Counted from the stretch's first letter, positions 7,269 through 15,902 are shown. The stretch: DNA of 50,848 nt from Bacteroidota bacterium (GCA_021796215.1 JAJYOK010000022.1:1-50848), one strand, 5' to 3'. The notes: generated from the letters alone by a model not told the origin. Numbers and translations: made by a program.

Positions 7269-9091
7269 TGCAACATCGTGAATTGAAGATTTTCTACAAA
7301 GAATTGTTGATATTCTTCCTGCTGTTTTGTGCGGCAAGCAGCACCGCATTGTCTCAACCGCAGGACAGCGCCAAAGCGAACGGCGGAGAGAAGATTCACG
7401 CAGTGATGATGAACAACGAGCGCTATGTTGATGTGAGCGAACTCTGCCGGCTTGTCGCAGCAGAGTCAGGTTTCAACACAGCGGTAAAGAAATTTGAAAT
7501 AAAATTTCCTGCAAACGGGACATCCATCGGCGTGCTTTTCACACTTACTGAAGGAAGTCCGTTCGTCGTTGTTAACAATTACCCGGCAAGGCAAAAAAGC
7601 GTCGAGCAAATGTCCGCTTCGGCAATTTTTATTAACAACGTGCTGTTCGCCCCCGCACGATCGTTCCTTCCATTGTTCAACAGGTATTCTCCCCGCCAAA
7701 TGGCGCTTGATACAACAACAACTGCCTCTGTATTCGATATTGTTGGACTCAGTTCAGAAAAAATGAAAAACGGCTATCTCATCCGTATTCACACTACGCG
7801 GCGGCTGACTAATGTTGACCGTTTTTTACGGAACAATGTGTGGCTGTATGTTACAGTGAGTAATGCAACCGCGGACACCACGGCGTTAAACAAAATGCTG
7901 CCGTTTGGCATTGTCCGCGAATTAATCGCAGTGCAGTCGCCGACTTCCGTACAGCTTGCTTTCTTCCTTGCTAAAAAAATCGCCGGTGCAGAAATTGTTC
8001 AGGACGCTGCAAGTAATGACATTCTTGTCGCGCTCCGTCCGCCGGACACTGATTCTTTACAGCCAACTGCTTTAATTCCTCCGGCAACTGAAGCAGAATC
8101 TTCAAAGACAAGCAGTGAAAAAAAACCTGTTCCGGATGTGAACGATGGTTTAGAGACGGCTCAACCTCAGCGACAGGAAAATCTAAACGATACAAAGCTC
8201 GCGGAAACAGAGAAGCCGCCGGCTTCAAAGACAGCAAAACCGGTTAATAGTGAAAAGAAAAATTCAGTTACTGATAAAGAGAAAAAAAATACTGCACCAA
8301 AACAAGAAATTCCAATACAAAAAAAATCAGAACACCAGCAGCTTCTTTCCCAACTTAAAAAACAACGGGATCGCTGGAAGCTTGACGTCGTCGTTCTCGA
8401 TCCGGGGCATGGCGGCTACGATCCGGGAGCAATAGGGACTATCGGCACCCGCGAAAAAGATATAACGCTCGGCATCGCGCTGAAATTAGGCAAGCTCATC
8501 AAAGAGCGGATGCCGGATGTGAAGGTTGTATACACACGCAAAACCGACCGCTTTGTGGAATTATACCGCCGCGGACAAATCGCTAATGAAAATCAAGGCA
8601 AACTGTTCATCAGCATTCATTGCAATGCGCTTGAAAGGAAACCATCGTCGGTGAACGGCTTCGAAATCTATCTGCTGCGGCCCGGCAAAACCGAAGATGC
8701 AATTAAAGTTGCGCAGAAAGAAAATGCTGTGGTGAAGTTAGAACAGGATTATCAAGATCGTTATCAGGATATCACGGAAGAAAATTTCATCATCCTCACG
8801 ATGGCGCAAAGCGCGTACATGCACAACAGCGAAACGTTCGCGGGATTTTTGCAGGAAGAAATGGAAAAACACATGCATGCCGAAAGCCGCGGCGTGAAAC
8901 AAGCCGGATTCTACGTTCTCGTCGGCGCGTCTATGCCGAATGTGCTGATCGAAACCGGTTATCTTTCAAATCCGCATGACGAAAAATTCCTTCGGAGTCC
9001 GGAAGGGCAACAAACGGTTGCTGAATCAATTTTCCGCGCGCTCGAACGCTACAAAAATGCGTACGAGGAAACGTTGAGCGAAGGAGGGTGA
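7268..9091 (+). CDS. N-acetylmuramoyl-L-alanine amidase (Amidase_3), periplasmic
   Basis: 607 residues. A signal peptide occupies about residues 10-30. A divergent copper-amine-oxidase-like or AMIN-like region follows to about 260, then a Lys/Glu/Pro-rich linker (about 265-360) and the zinc amidase domain. Zinc and catalytic motifs are VVLDPGHGGYDPGAIG (His381), REKDITL, SIHCNA, and the C-terminal VLIETGYLSN. Such enzymes cleave the lactyl-amide bond between muramic acid and the stem peptide during cell separation and wall turnover. The ATG overlaps the ancestral yajQ stop. Transcription ends at the hairpin 9104-9135. Confidence 0.92.
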   Translation: MQHRELKIFYKELLIFFLLFCAASSTALSQPQDSAKANGGEKIHAVMMNNERYVDVSELCRLVAAESGFNTAVKKFEIKFPANGTSIGVLFTLTEGSPFVVVNNYPARQKSVEQMSASAIFINNVLFAPARSFLPLFNRYSPRQMALDTTTTASVFDIVGLSSEKMKNGYLIRIHTTRRLTNVDRFLRNNVWLYVTVSNATADTTALNKMLPFGIVRELIAVQSPTSVQLAFFLAKKIAGAEIVQDAASNDILVALRPPDTDSLQPTALIPPATEAESSKTSSEKKPVPDVNDGLETAQPQRQENLNDTKLAETEKPPASKTAKPVNSEKKNSVTDKEKKNTAPKQEIPIQKKSEHQQLLSQLKKQRDRWKLDVVVLDPGHGGYDPGAIGTIGTREKDITLGIALKLGKLIKERMPDVKVVYTRKTDRFVELYRRGQIANENQGKLFISIHCNALERKPSSVNGFEIYLLRPGKTEDAIKVAQKENAVVKLEQDYQDRYQDITEENFIILTMAQSAYMHNSETFAGFLQEEMEKHMHAESRGVKQAGFYVLVGASMPNVLIETGYLSNPHDEKFLRSPEGQQTVAESIFRALERYKNAYEETLSEGG

Positions 9092-9103
9092 AAAGGCGAA
9101 ACG

Positions 9104-9145
9104 AGATGTAGGATGCCTTTGGGCATCCTACATCTGGAATTTTTT
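9104..9145. terminator. Bidirectional terminator between amidase and metalloprotease genes
   Basis: A perfect 14-base inverted repeat, AGATGTAGGATGCC (9104-9117) and its complement (9122-9135), with a 4-base loop. T-rich sequence follows on the plus strand. It lies between two convergent genes. Confidence 0.8.
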
Positions 9146-9151
9146 CTTTAC

Positions 9152-11521
9152 TCACTTCATCAGCGAAATGCGTTGTGTAAATACTTTTTCTTGCACAGTC
9201 AGCCGGACAAAGTACATACCGGATGTCAAGCTGCTTCCGTCAAAATGTACATCGTAGGTGCCGGGATTTTTCACTTCGCTGAGCAGCGTGGCAACCTCGC
9301 GCCCAAGAACATCATACACTTTCAGCGTCGTGAATCCTGCATCATGAATCGTGAACCGAACGTTTGTCGTTGGGTTGAACGGGTTTGGGTAGTTTGAAAG
9401 CAGTGCAGTTTCAGTTGGTACTTCTGATGCAACTTGTTCTATTGCTTGCTGTTCTCCCAGCGGGGCTTTGAAATTCGGCTCGGCTGTAGTTGACGCAATG
9501 TCGCTATAAACGGAAAGATTATTCGTGCTATCTTTTGCCCGTATTTTATATTGAAGCTGGTCGTTTCCCCATGTAGAAGCCCATATATAATCCTGGTCTG
9601 TATATGATGTGGAAGTTGTCGTTGCAATTGACTGCCAGCCTGTCTGCAGAGTAAGGTCGTTCCGCCACACTTCATATGAGGATAAATCCGGTTCGGTGTT
9701 TGCATTCCACGCAAGCTGTATGGGACCTGCGCTTGTGTTGGTTATTCTAAGGTTTTGTGGCTTGGATGGTGATAGATTTTTTGGGTTACTGAGAACAACT
9801 TTCAGCGTGAATGAAGAAGTAGAAGAATTGTAACTGGATACTTCAATGCCAACAGTTGTGGCAACAAAGGTTTGTGTGCTGCTATTCCATTTATCCGTTG
9901 AGCCGTTAGAATACGGAGAGATTACATAACCGACATCAAAAAGCTGCAAATCATTTCCACGGTAGTCTCCAACATTGTGGTTTTCGTCAATATAATTTTC
10001 GCCTTTATACCATCTACCAAAAGTAGAACCATAAGTATTTGGATAATAAAGCGCCCACCACAGTGCATTAGTTTTAGTTGCTACGTGAATATCTTCCCGC
10101 TCATCATAACCTGCCGATGCGTCCGGTGTCACTTTCACGACAACATCAGCCGATGAAACATACCCATAATATCCCGATGGACTTGTAGCATTTCCACCTG
10201 CCACAAGATTCCAATCCCATTTCCCGTTTGCGCAGATTTGCTGAATTGGAGTATTCGATAAATAATCGTCCTCCCATGGAATTAAATATGCCAGAATCCC
10301 CGGCTTAAGACTTTTGCCAAAATTGGCTGGAGAGTATCTCGCTTCATACACGCTTTTCCATGCACGATTTTCGATGAAAATATTTTGACCATCACCTAAG
10401 GGGACTTTTACAATTTTATAACCACTCGTTGTTGTCTCCATATCATTGAGCGTAACCGATAAATTGTCAGAGGTGATGGTTTGAATTTCCGAAGAGGTAA
10501 TCCATCCGAGCCGAATCTTTTCATAACCAAGAAAATTTCCAAAGACCCCGCTATTATTGGCATCATAAGACATCATATTACTGCTTGAACGATTAGTACC
10601 TACATGGGCACTGTTATTCGGTTGACCAAAATGATTGTAGCCAAAAAAGTAGTGGGTTAATTCATGAACCATTGTTCCAATAATTGTACAATGTGCTCCA
10701 TCATTATCATATTCCGAGAGCGGCATTTTGATTACAGTGTTATATCCGATTTGGTCAACAAAATTGTGTGAAAAACATGAGATGCCAGAGCCGGGATATC
10801 CAGACTGAACTGTCACACCATTGATTGTTTTTGATGCATAAAGTAATGCGATATCTTCGCCTATTCCATACGAATAATTTTCGTCGTGTAAATTTCGCAT
10901 AGCTATCCAACACAAGTCTACATTATTGTCTTTTGTTTGGCCACTTCCGGGTCCAGTATAAACATTATTAAAAGCACCGGTATTTTTCCAATTATCATAT
11001 TTGCTCATGTCGACGCCAAGGTCGTTTATTTGTGCTTCAAAAGTATTCAAAGCATCATGTTGAATTTGATATCGGGCATCATCAATATGATATTCGTCGG
11101 TAATTAACCCATAATAGTGTGATTCGGGGTATGGGAGAGTAACATAATAAACATCTCCGATAATATGAAGCTTTCCGTAGGAGTTTTCCCAAATATAGTG
11201 CGAAAGGCTATTGGTTGTATAGCTTCCATCGGCTTTATAAGTAGGGTTTAAAATATTTGAAGCCCAGCTCGGTAGGACCGAAGCATTGGGCCATGTTGAA
11301 GATGTTTCATTGTCATCTGAAAATCGGACGAAAAGAACAAAGGCTGTAACGGTTCCTTGACTTGTTATGTACCGCCCTCCGTAATGAGTTAACTGTGTTG
11401 TTGTTGGCGCAGATGCAACAGAACCGCACACTGCCTCAATGCCAGCAGTCATTGAGGTAGAAAAAAGACTCCAAAACAATCCAACACTCAGGAGCCGCAT
11501 AAGAAAAAGATTCTTTTTCAT
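9152..11521 (-). CDS. Secreted zinc metalloprotease (M6-like) with fibronectin III and type IX sorting domains
   Basis: 789 residues; the start has a strong SD (AAGGAGG). A signal peptide occupies about 1-26. The peptidase region includes YITSQGTVTAFVLFVRFSD and the zincin motif HELTHYFFGYNH (HEXXHxxGxxH type, first His about residue 286), followed by MMSYD (Met-turn-like). A fibronectin type III-like domain (SPSKPQNLRITNTSAGPIQL through about 690) precedes the type IX CTD (NYPNPFNPTTNVRF, LKVYDVLGREVATLL, SGMYFVRL). Expected role: extracellular or cell-surface proteolysis after transport by the type IX system. Immune inhibitor A and related M6 enzymes share the zinc motif; the exact subfamily is inferred. 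Confidence 0.88.
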   Translation of the reverse strand: MKKNLFLMRLLSVGLFWSLFSTSMTAGIEAVCGSVASAPTTTQLTHYGGRYITSQGTVTAFVLFVRFSDDNETSSTWPNASVLPSWASNILNPTYKADGSYTTNSLSHYIWENSYGKLHIIGDVYYVTLPYPESHYYGLITDEYHIDDARYQIQHDALNTFEAQINDLGVDMSKYDNWKNTGAFNNVYTGPGSGQTKDNNVDLCWIAMRNLHDENYSYGIGEDIALLYASKTINGVTVQSGYPGSGISCFSHNFVDQIGYNTVIKMPLSEYDNDGAHCTIIGTMVHELTHYFFGYNHFGQPNNSAHVGTNRSSSNMMSYDANNSGVFGNFLGYEKIRLGWITSSEIQTITSDNLSVTLNDMETTTSGYKIVKVPLGDGQNIFIENRAWKSVYEARYSPANFGKSLKPGILAYLIPWEDDYLSNTPIQQICANGKWDWNLVAGGNATSPSGYYGYVSSADVVVKVTPDASAGYDEREDIHVATKTNALWWALYYPNTYGSTFGRWYKGENYIDENHNVGDYRGNDLQLFDVGYVISPYSNGSTDKWNSSTQTFVATTVGIEVSSYNSSTSSFTLKVVLSNPKNLSPSKPQNLRITNTSAGPIQLAWNANTEPDLSSYEVWRNDLTLQTGWQSIATTTSTSYTDQDYIWASTWGNDQLQYKIRAKDSTNNLSVYSDIASTTAEPNFKAPLGEQQAIEQVASEVPTETALLSNYPNPFNPTTNVRFTIHDAGFTTLKVYDVLGREVATLLSEVKNPGTYDVHFDGSSLTSGMYFVRLTVQEKVFTQRISLMK

Positions 11522-11589
11522 GATTGCCTCCTTAATTAGTTTTGTGAACCGAATTTTTTTGTTATATTTATTCTATTAGATAAATACAC

Positions 11590-11680
11590 GAAGCCCTCAC
11601 TGGACATTCAATCCTGCCAGAAATTTCTTTGCGAGAGAAAAAGGCGGTGAGAAGCCGTGCGGGCTTCGGTCTTTTTCAGC
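11590..11680. other. Structured intergenic segment, unassigned
   Basis: Within the 209-base gap a long-range stem can form between CGAAGCCC (near 11590) and GGGCTTCG (near 11661). Inner hairpins include GAAGCC/GGCTTC (11651-11667), followed by GGTCTTTTTC on the plus strand. On the minus strand it could end transcription from the 11731 gene. It matches no riboswitch class I recognise. Confidence 0.35.
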
Positions 11681-11730
11681 CTTTGCAAGGCGGAAGGCGT
11701 TCTTTTCTTTCAATGGCTGAAGATTTCACG

Positions 11731-12687
11731 CTACCTCGTTAAAATCATTTTTTTTGTCTGGTTAAACCTGTTTGTTGTTAAGCGGTAGAAATAAACACCG
11801 CTTGACAGTTTTGAAGCGTCAAAATTCACCTCGTAGGTTCCAGGAAATTTCCGTCCGTTCACGAGCAATGAAACTTGACGGCCCAACATATCGTACACTT
11901 TTAATGATACGAAACCTGCAATAGGAACATTAAATCTGATTTTTGTCGTTGGGTTAAACGGGTTCGGATAATTCTGAAACAGTTCAAAGTCATAAGGTTG
12001 CGAGTTGATTTCATCAACACCGTCTTGAATCGTTCCATACTTGACCCCGTTGATGATAGCGCCGGTCAACAGTGTATAATAGCTCTCCCCATATTCAGTG
12101 TTGTAAATTCCAATGCCACGCATGAGAACAAAATGAGGGCTCCAATCCCAAAAAGTTGTATCGCCCTGATCGCTCTTACCGCCGGCTTGAAAAATCATTA
12201 CATCTCGTGTCGAATCAAACGCAGTGGTTACTCCCATGCCGTTATATCGGAAAAGATAAGGAGAACCAATTAACTGATCAGCTATATTATAACAAATCCG
12301 CCAAATTGAGCTGTCTTTCTCTGCCAGGCGATAGGTATTGACTTCATTCATACACCCTCCACATGTATCACCCGTGCTTGAGCTATAACCTTGCACTCTC
12401 CCCAAGCTATCTATTCTATAAAATGTAAAGGTGGTTGGGAAACGAGTGTCCACAATTCCAAAATATTTTTTCCCGTTACCAAGTAAGGTGTCTGCAACGG
12501 TTAGCACTGAAGTGCGATAATATCCCCCTCCTCCGTTATAATTCCCGTAGTAATATTGCCATGTATCGCCTAAGTGCAATGGGAAAAATTGTAAACGGGA
12601 AGAATCTACTTGCGAGTAAAGAACACTGCTGAATAACAAGAATGTAAACGATAAATTGAATGTCATTTTCGCCAAACGCTTTTCCAT
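11731..12687 (-). CDS. Secreted protein of unknown function with type IX sorting domain (FPxHxGDxWQY family), copy 2
   Basis: 318 residues from ATG 12687 with SD GGAGGTG. A signal peptide (about 1-25, ending LYSQ) is followed by the family motif FPLHLGDTWQYYYGN. The body is unassigned and includes the linker GAIINGVKYGTIQDGVDE. The CTD reads NYPNPFNPTTKIRFNVP, LKVYDMLGRQVSLLV, SSGVYFYRL. The upstream neighbour (12702-13619) is a close paralogue ending 14 bases before this start, so the pair arose by tandem duplication and is probably cotranscribed. Function unknown; surface delivery through the type IX system is inferred from the CTD. Confidence 0.87.
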   Translation of the reverse strand: MEKRLAKMTFNLSFTFLLFSSVLYSQVDSSRLQFFPLHLGDTWQYYYGNYNGGGGYYRTSVLTVADTLLGNGKKYFGIVDTRFPTTFTFYRIDSLGRVQGYSSSTGDTCGGCMNEVNTYRLAEKDSSIWRICYNIADQLIGSPYLFRYNGMGVTTAFDSTRDVMIFQAGGKSDQGDTTFWDWSPHFVLMRGIGIYNTEYGESYYTLLTGAIINGVKYGTIQDGVDEINSQPYDFELFQNYPNPFNPTTKIRFNVPIAGFVSLKVYDMLGRQVSLLVNGRKFPGTYEVNFDASKLSSGVYFYRLTTNRFNQTKKMILTR

Positions 12688-12701
12688 AATTTCACCTCCC
12701 T

Positions 12702-13619
12702 TTACTTTTGTATTATCGTTGCCCTTATTTGCTGTTTCTCTCCGGCGAGCAGGCGGTAGAAATAGACGCCCGATGCTAATTGCTCACTCGTTACTCGTGC
12801 CTCATAACGACCGGGTGCAAGATCACGATCAACGAGGATAAGAATTTCTCGTCCCAATAAATCAAAAACAGATAAACGGACAAACGATCTTTTCGAAATC
12901 GAATATTCAATAACTGTCTCTCCGTTAAACGGATTCGGATAATTTTGAGAGAGTTCAAAGTCATAAGGCTGCGATTTGACTTCATCAACGCCATCCTGAA
13001 TGGTTCCATACTTAACGCCATTGATTATCGCACCTGTTAGTTGTGTGAATTGATTCTCGCCGTAATCAGAACTGTAGAATCCTAAACCGCGCATTAACAC
13101 AAAAGAGTTAATTTCTTGAAAAGACGTGTCTCCTCCCGTTCTTCCGGCACCAGCTTGAAAATACATTAAGTTCTGAGCGGAATCCATTCCGTTATATCTA
13201 AAGTAGTATGGCCCATGCGCAGTTGTTAGTTGAGCTATATTGTAACAAATCTGCCACACTGTGCTATCCTTTTCTGCCAACCTAAACGTGTTTGCTTCAT
13301 TCATAGCTCCGCCGCATGTATCACCAAAAAAATTATAATATTCTTGTATCCTCATCAGGCTGTCTATTCTGTAAAACTTCGTGTAATTGCCATACGGAGA
13401 ACCAGTAACCATGATGTAGTGAAAACCATTAGGCATAAGTGTATCCATTGTTACTACGGTTTGATTTTTGAGATACCCTTCTCCTAAAGTATTCCCGTAA
13501 TAATATTGCCATATATCGCCCTTATGTAATGGGAAAAATTCTAAACGGGAAGAGTCTGTTTGTGAGTAAAGAGCAATGGATGGCAGGAAAAGTAATAAAA
13601 GGGGTAAATTTTTTTTCAT
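12702..13619 (-). CDS. Secreted protein of unknown function with type IX sorting domain (FPxHxGDxWQY family), copy 3
   Basis: The frame stays open to 13934, but the upstream part reads through the octamer repeat. The ATG at 13619 starts a proper signal peptide (MKKNLPLLLLFLPSIALYSQ), giving 305 residues. The body matches copy 2 closely: FPLHKGDIWQYYYGN, VLMRGLGFYSSDYGE and the linker GAIINGVKYGTIQDGVDE. After NPFN the CTD diverges into another subtype (NGETVIEYSISKRSFVRLSV, FDLLGREILILV, ASGVYFYRL). Duplication of the body with exchange or rapid change of the sorting domain is likely. Function unknown. Confidence 0.86.
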   Translation of the reverse strand: MKKNLPLLLLFLPSIALYSQTDSSRLEFFPLHKGDIWQYYYGNTLGEGYLKNQTVVTMDTLMPNGFHYIMVTGSPYGNYTKFYRIDSLMRIQEYYNFFGDTCGGAMNEANTFRLAEKDSTVWQICYNIAQLTTAHGPYYFRYNGMDSAQNLMYFQAGAGRTGGDTSFQEINSFVLMRGLGFYSSDYGENQFTQLTGAIINGVKYGTIQDGVDEVKSQPYDFELSQNYPNPFNGETVIEYSISKRSFVRLSVFDLLGREILILVDRDLAPGRYEARVTSEQLASGVYFYRLLAGEKQQIRATIIQK

Positions 13620-13718
13620 AATGTCTCCGCCATTCTGCCTAAAAATAGTTAACCCTTGGTTAATTGAAAATCTTGTAATGTTGAAAAACACCCTCATTTT
13701 CTCGCCCATAAAATGAAC

Positions 13719-13790
13719 ACTGTGGGACTGTGGGACTGTGGGACTGTGGGACTGTGGGACTGTGGGACTGTGGGACTGTGGGACTGTGGA
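13719..13790. repeat. Octanucleotide tandem repeat, 9 copies
   Basis: ACTGTGGG is repeated 8 times without error, followed by a ninth copy with one changed base. It lies 100 bases upstream of the type IX cargo gene starting at 13619 and downstream of the split dehydrogenase. Such arrays change copy number by slippage. Confidence 0.95.
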
Positions 13791-13882
13791 AAGTTTATAA
13801 AGAAAAGGATTTAAAGTCAAGAAAAATCTTTGCAAAAATTTCTTTTCTTTTTGAACTTGCTGAACAGCTATTTTTCCGTTAT

Positions 13883-14671
13883 TTACTTCGACCAGAATTT
13901 CCCCGTCACTGCCAATTGCTTTAAGAGCGGACATGCGCGATAGCGTTCCTCATGCATATCGTTAAAAAGAGCATCGAGCGTTGCATGTACTTGATCAAAT
14001 CCAATCTTCTCGCCCCATTCAATCGGTCCAAGCGGATAATTCGTTCCGAGCTTCATCGCGGTATCAATATCGCCTGGTGACGCAACGCTTGTTTGCACCG
14101 CAAACATCGCTTCATTAATGATCTGACACAAGATCCGCGGCAGCACCAATCCTGCCCGGTCCTGCACAATTGCAATTTCCTTCCCCAATGAAGCAAAGAA
14201 TTTCTTCACCACTTCCATTGTTGCTTCAAGCGTGTGCACTGACGGCGCAACTTCAACTAATGAATTCTGTAAAAGCGAGGGCAGCGCTGCAATGCCGGCA
14301 AGCCGGTGTTTCAGTGTAATCCACTCCGTCTGCTCAAGCACGGAAACCGTTACCGATGAGGAGAGAATCGCCGTCGTCGCGGGAAGTGCAGCATCGAGCA
14401 AGATAAGATTTTTTTTCTTCTGTTCGAGATTGAGATTGGAAAGTTCGATGGCAAGAGAAACTTTCTTAGCGAACGCCTTGAGCGATTTTATTTTTTCCGG
14501 AGAAAGAAGTTGAAAATGATGAGCCGAAATAACAGCTGAATATTCGGCAACGAGGGAATCATCGCCGACGACAAGAATGGAAGATTCAACATTCTGCTGC
14601 CTCGTCCCTGTTTTCTTTTTTGTTGAAGATCCGCCTTGCTGTATTTTTGGGCGGGAAGGATTCGCTTTCAA
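13883..14671 (-). CDS. 3-hydroxyacyl-CoA dehydrogenase, C-terminal half (reduced Rossmann plus 3HCDH domain)
   Basis: 262 residues from a TTG (14671) that overlaps the stop of the upstream gene (TTGA). Residues about 30-120 look like a shortened Rossmann fold without a normal GxGxxG (ILVVGDDSLVAEYSAVI). Residues about 165-250 form a 3HCDH C-terminal domain (PRILCQIINEAMFAVQ, DIDTAMKLGTNYPLGPIEW). In PaaH-type enzymes (about 475-510 residues) these two modules follow the catalytic half in one chain. Here they are a separate, probably translationally coupled gene that lacks its own NAD-binding motif. It likely partners the upstream product. Confidence 0.82.
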   Translation of the reverse strand: MKANPSRPKIQQGGSSTKKKTGTRQQNVESSILVVGDDSLVAEYSAVISAHHFQLLSPEKIKSLKAFAKKVSLAIELSNLNLEQKKKNLILLDAALPATTAILSSSVTVSVLEQTEWITLKHRLAGIAALPSLLQNSLVEVAPSVHTLEATMEVVKKFFASLGKEIAIVQDRAGLVLPRILCQIINEAMFAVQTSVASPGDIDTAMKLGTNYPLGPIEWGEKIGFDQVHATLDALFNDMHEERYRACPLLKQLAVTGKFWSK

Positions 14672-15516
14672 TAGTTGTAAAATCCTTTCTTGGTTTTTCG
14701 GCCGAGTTTTCCGGATTCCACCATTTGTTTTTGAATCGGGTGGGGGCGGTAGCGCAGATCATGAAAGAACTGATCATACACAGACTGCGTGACAGCAAAG
14801 TTCACATCAACACCGATGAGATCCATCAGCTCGAACGGTCCCATTTTAAAGCCGCCTTCACTTCGCACAATTCGATCAATTTCTTCGACACTTGCAACGC
14901 CTTCGTCAAGCAGCCGTAACGCTTCGCCATAAAACGGACGAGCAACGCGGTTGACAATAAATCCCGGCGAGTCGTTCACCTTTACAGAAGTTTTTCCAAT
15001 CTGCTGGCAAAATTCCAGTGCACGCGCAATTGTTTCTTCCGATGTATGTTCGCCGCGGACAACTTCAACGAGGTTCATCAAGTGCACAGGGTTGAAAAAA
15101 TGCAAGCCGACGATGCGGTGCGGCTTCTTTGTTACCGAAGCTATGGAAGTAACGGAAAATGATGATGTGTTGGTTGCAAGAATGGTTGTATGATGGGCGA
15201 TGGCATCGAGCTTCTTAAAAAGGTCCTTCTTTACGAGAAGGTCTTCAATCACAGCTTCAATAATAATATCACACGTATCGAGATCAGCAAGAGAAGTGCG
15301 CGGGCGGATTCGTTTCAACGCCGCCGTCATCTCTTCCTCGGAAAATTTTTGTTTCTCGACGCCTTTCTTTAAATCGGCAGTGATCCGTTCAATTCCACGC
15401 CGAATAATATCATCATGGATATCGTAAAGCGAAACGGTGCATTGATGAAGTGCGGCAACGTGCGCAATGCCCGCGCCCATTGTTCCTGCACCGACAATTC
15501 CTATGTGAAGAGACAT
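14668..15516 (-). CDS. paaH: 3-hydroxybutyryl-CoA-type dehydrogenase (PaaH-like, catalytic half)
   Basis: 282 residues, the size of clostridial Hbd. NAD motif GIVGAGTMGAGIAHVAA, then ATNTSSFSVTSIA, the catalytic-His region GLHFFNPVHLMNLVEVV, SPGFIVNRVARPF and the C-terminal GPFELMDLIG and GRKTKKGFYNY. It oxidises 3-hydroxyacyl-CoA with NAD. In the phenylacetate pathway PaaH acts on 3-hydroxyadipyl-CoA. The paa genes lie 8 kb away, so the pathway is inferred; butyrate or general beta-oxidation use is also possible. The next gene overlaps by four bases and carries the second half of a PaaH-like architecture. Confidence 0.88.
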   Translation of the reverse strand: MSLHIGIVGAGTMGAGIAHVAALHQCTVSLYDIHDDIIRRGIERITADLKKGVEKQKFSEEEMTAALKRIRPRTSLADLDTCDIIIEAVIEDLLVKKDLFKKLDAIAHHTTILATNTSSFSVTSIASVTKKPHRIVGLHFFNPVHLMNLVEVVRGEHTSEETIARALEFCQQIGKTSVKVNDSPGFIVNRVARPFYGEALRLLDEGVASVEEIDRIVRSEGGFKMGPFELMDLIGVDVNFAVTQSVYDQFFHDLRYRPHPIQKQMVESGKLGRKTKKGFYNY

Positions 15517-15592
15517 AACCTATTCTCCATAATAACTTGTGTGCAGAAAATTAGTCAAAGAGGGAAAGAAAGGCAACTAAAAAATGGCAAAC

Positions 15593-15621
15593 TTGACATC
15601 ATCAATTCATTTGTGTTTATT
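15593..15621 (+). promoter_or_regulatory. Promoter of the lysine riboswitch / dapBAD operon
   Basis: TTGACA (15593-15598), 17-base spacer, TTTATT (15616-15621). The predicted start near 15628 falls at the beginning of the riboswitch. Confidence 0.6.
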
Positions 15622-15624
15622 TAC

Positions 15625-15812
15625 TTTAGTCTTAGAGGAGCGGTACGCATGAGTACTTGCAGTGAGAGCGAAACGGCTCAATGACCTGCAACGAAATGGC
15701 AAAAGACAAAGTACCGCCGAAAGAAGAACAGTCGTTTCGGGTTCTTCTTGGGTTGCATTGTGAATAACATGCAAACTGTTTCCGCCGTAAAGCGGCGGGA
15801 GAGCGCTAACGA
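15625..15812 (+). promoter_or_regulatory. Lysine riboswitch (L box)
   Basis: Conserved L-box blocks appear in order: AGAGGAGCGGTACGCATGAG followed by TA; ACCGCCGAAAG; CTTGGGTTGCATTGTGAATA with ACATGCAAACTGT. A P5 hairpin CCGCCG/CGGCGG follows, then GAGAGCGCTAA, which closes P1 with TTAG near 15626. It precedes a terminator and three genes of lysine synthesis. Lysine binding is expected to promote termination. Confidence 0.93.
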
Positions 15813-15870
15813 CAATCTACATACGGTGTAGTGACGTTTGGCATGTGATGCCATCATTGTATATCCAGAA

Positions 15871-15902
15871 AAGTAGAAAGTCCGGCGCTTTCTACTTTTT
15901 TC
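15871..15902 (+). terminator. Regulated terminator of the lysine riboswitch
   Basis: A perfect 10-base stem, AAGTAGAAAG (15871-15880) with CTTTCTACTT (15888-15897), 7-base loop, then TTTTCG. It lies 45 bases before the dapB ATG. Confidence 0.88.

Noticed and set aside
13719-13790. Octamer array as a CRISPR
   Set aside because: The unit is 8 bases with no spacers; it is a simple tandem repeat.
13620-13934. N-terminal extension of the 12702 gene to 13934
   Set aside because: The extra ~105 residues read through an octamer array (VPQSHSPT repeats) and overlap the neighbouring dehydrogenase; ATG 13619 begins a normal signal peptide.
15415-15684. 89-codon frame over the dapB leader
   Set aside because: It overlaps the dehydrogenase 5' end and the lysine riboswitch; no SD or family match.
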